Shown: piece after piece, positions 14,701-16,347 of the stretch | Position numbering within the stretch: position 1 is the stretch's first letter | How the letters are laid out: each line of letters opens with the position of its first letter | NCBI GenBank assembly: GCA_031267635.1 | Contig: JAIRYX010000005.1 | Location: 1 to 16,347, forward strand | Source of the DNA: Planctomycetaceae bacterium | GTDB taxonomy: Bacteria > Planctomycetota > Planctomycetia > Pirellulales > Thermoguttaceae | Direction of reading: 5' to 3' | Length of the DNA: 16,347 nt | Program-made: the position numbers and the translations under genes | Notes under the pieces: generated by a model | Told to the model about the DNA's origin: nothing | Database searches by the model: none | Seen by the model: the letters and a program-made list of their open reading frames with translations, nothing else

Positions 14701-16290
14701 ATGAAAATACTATTGCATTTCCTCGCCATAACTTTTTTTGTCAGTTTTGGTTTCGTTTTATATTGCGAAGAACAACCACACATATTAGATCGTGATAATC
14801 AAGATGCACAACGATTAGCAAGACAGTATGAGCATCTATCAAAAAAAGTATTTGATAAAAAAACTCATTTTACTAGTGTTCTTCAAGAAATTGATGATTT
14901 TGAAAAAATCATCAATAAAAATAACTGGAATTATATCAGTATTATGCTAACCGTACTTTCTCTACTCGATAATCGTAAACATATCATTACTGAAGAAGTC
15001 AATGTAATTAATCGCGAGATTGAACGTATTGCGGAAAAAATCGTCAATTTAGAAACGCTTAATCTCCAAGAAAAAGTCAACCAAGCTTCTGCATTTCGTT
15101 TTTTGAGAATAAAAAAGGATAATACATTAGATGACTGTATTCCTGCTATAAGAAAATCGCGTGTTAGTCGTTTACTCGATATTAGACAAAGTGTCGAGGA
15201 ATTATATGATTCAAGCTGGAACCCTGATGATCAAGAAAATCAATTGTTTTCTGGTGATTTTGTTCCACCCGCTACTTACCCATATCCATTCGCGTCAGGT
15301 CAGGATTTTAGCAATGCCGAAGATGAAGCTACCCGTATAGCCTATAAAAATTACTTGCTTGCCAAGTCTAAACAAGCAGAGAAAAATAATACGCAAATTA
15401 TTGTTAGAGTATTTCAAGGAAGTACATTAGACTTTACAAACGAATATTTAGTGGATGCTTATTCGACATTACCATATCATTCATCTGAATTAAGATCGTT
15501 ACTTGAAAACAAAAAAATCGACAAAAAAGTTTCTGAAGAAATTTTGCGGCAAGTTCGTGAAAATGAAAGTAAATTCCCTGATAATGGAACAAGATTGTGG
15601 ATGTCTAAAGATGGTCTTTTTAAGGTGAGAGGCAAATTTATATCCCAAGAAGGCGATCTTATTAACCTTGAACGAACAGATGGTCATATTATTAGTTTTC
15701 CACTTATGGAACTAAGAGAATTTGATTTATTGTATATTAAAAACATTGGCAAGTCGGAAAAAGAAGATCCTCCGATGACGGAATTTCGCAATTGGGAAAC
15801 GATAAACGGACTGTTCAAAACAAAAGCCAAATTTATTTCCTCCGACGGCAAAACCGTAACAATCGAACAAGAGAATGGAAAACAAGTCACCCTAAACTTG
15901 GAAGACCTACGCTGGTTAGATAAAAATGTTGTCAAAGAAAAAACGAAACAACTCAATCAAGGCGCGGAGCCCGCTCCCGCGATTGAAAAGATGATGAACA
16001 AAAAACTTTCTCCAGAAGAAAGGAACGAACATATTAAAGCGTCGTCGTCCTTATTGAACCAACCAGAACCGATTGTAATGCGAACGTGGACAAGTCGTGA
16101 CGGGCAGTTTAGCGTTCAAGCCAAGTATATTTCCGCCAACGAAACTACGGTAACTATTGAAAAAGAAAACGGTACAAGAACAACGGTGGAAATATCAAAA
16201 TTATCCGAACCCGATCAAAAATACATTGAACGCCAACGCGATGCAAAAAAAACAAAACCCGTGAGCGTTTATCATTGGTCTTTGAGATAG
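14701..16290 (+). CDS. Secreted coiled-coil protein with three SHD1 domains
   Basis: The 529-aa product starts at ATG 14701 with AAGGAA (14686-14691) nine bases upstream. A signal peptide (MKILLHFLAITFFVSFGFVL) is followed by a long charged helical region (about 35-150, likely coiled coil). Three tandem SHD1-like units follow: about 297-349 (WMSKDGLFKVRGKFISQEGD), 361-412 (WETINGLFKTKAKFISSDGK) and 461-512 (RTWTSRDGQFSVQAKYISAN). The first two are diverged; the third is almost identical in DNA to the SHD1 of the preceding gene, showing recent duplication or gene conversion. Past that domain the frame reads on 17 residues (VSVYHWSLR end) because of an A-tract indel. No catalytic motif is visible; a scaffold or binding role at the cell surface is inference. 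Stop TAG. Confidence 0.75.
   Translation: MKILLHFLAITFFVSFGFVLYCEEQPHILDRDNQDAQRLARQYEHLSKKVFDKKTHFTSVLQEIDDFEKIINKNNWNYISIMLTVLSLLDNRKHIITEEVNVINREIERIAEKIVNLETLNLQEKVNQASAFRFLRIKKDNTLDDCIPAIRKSRVSRLLDIRQSVEELYDSSWNPDDQENQLFSGDFVPPATYPYPFASGQDFSNAEDEATRIAYKNYLLAKSKQAEKNNTQIIVRVFQGSTLDFTNEYLVDAYSTLPYHSSELRSLLENKKIDKKVSEEILRQVRENESKFPDNGTRLWMSKDGLFKVRGKFISQEGDLINLERTDGHIISFPLMELREFDLLYIKNIGKSEKEDPPMTEFRNWETINGLFKTKAKFISSDGKTVTIEQENGKQVTLNLEDLRWLDKNVVKEKTKQLNQGAEPAPAIEKMMNKKLSPEERNEHIKASSSLLNQPEPIVMRTWTSRDGQFSVQAKYISANETTVTIEKENGTRTTVEISKLSEPDQKYIERQRDAKKTKPVSVYHWSLR
16045..16271 (+). repeat. SHD1 cassette, copy 2
   Basis: Copy of 14216-14439 in the same orientation, 1.83 kb downstream, encoding the third SHD1 domain of the 529-aa protein. 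Identity extends from the TCGTC before the linker to GTGAGCGTTTA after the domain, beyond the coding end of copy 1. This implies the DNA segment, not just the protein domain, was copied. Confidence 0.9.
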
Positions 16291-16347
16291 TATTGTTGAC
16301 TAATTATTTTTTACATCACATTTTTTGCCATTAGACTTACATTCAAA
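16291..16347. other. Window edge, no gene
   Basis: AT-rich sequence after the last stop. TTGACT at 16296-16301 matches a -35 box, but no good -10 follows at the right distance before the window ends. Confidence 0.3.

Overview
The window looks like chromosomal DNA of a planctomycete, probably a member of the Pirellulales or a related gut-type lineage. The lineage call is inference. It rests on two secreted proteins ending in SHD1 (SLA1-homology 1) domains, which are abundant in Planctomycetes; a very large single-pass OstA/LptA-like protein; an excisionase-type HTH fused to a PtsN-like EIIA domain; and a TPR protein with a C-terminal GT9-like domain. Gene density is low and spacers are rich in repeats. 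No tRNA, rRNA, CRISPR array or insertion sequence was recognised.

Left part (1-6960), GC-richer. At 1-435 lies a family of 105-bp and 168-bp direct repeats carrying internal inverted repeats, just past the 3' end of the minus-strand TPR/GT9-like gene (463-2205). A 247-bp spacer with a coding-like but start-less frame separates it from the divergent 1112-codon OstA/LptA-like gene (2453-5791). That gene converges on the HTH-EIIA gene (6177-6887, minus). The gap between them holds two unrelated tandem arrays, both with a 21-bp period, and an intrinsic terminator.

Middle part (6960-10640). A mostly non-coding T-rich stretch precedes a 69-aa double-CxxC zinc-ribbon-like gene (7430-7639), which is followed in the same frame by a possible second small ORF. 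Then comes an intact membrane-anchored HtrA/DegS-type protease with a PDZ domain (7820-9028) and the first part of a secreted beta-propeller gene.

Right part (10640-16347), visibly AT-richer, with the change falling inside the propeller gene. The propeller gene (9197-11689) is interrupted by two in-frame TGA codons, both at probable Trp positions. The next gene (11716-12778), a secreted protein that may carry a permuted papain/LRAT-like domain, is broken by a probable one-base A insertion. Two secreted SHD1 proteins follow (13016-14431 and 14701-16290). They share an almost identical SHD1-coding cassette of about 225 bp, and the second carries three SHD1 domains.

Taken together, the left half is envelope housekeeping: LPS transport, a PTS-linked regulator, a glycosyltransferase-like protein and an envelope protease. 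The right half is a run of exported accessory genes undergoing duplication, A-tract indels and decay.
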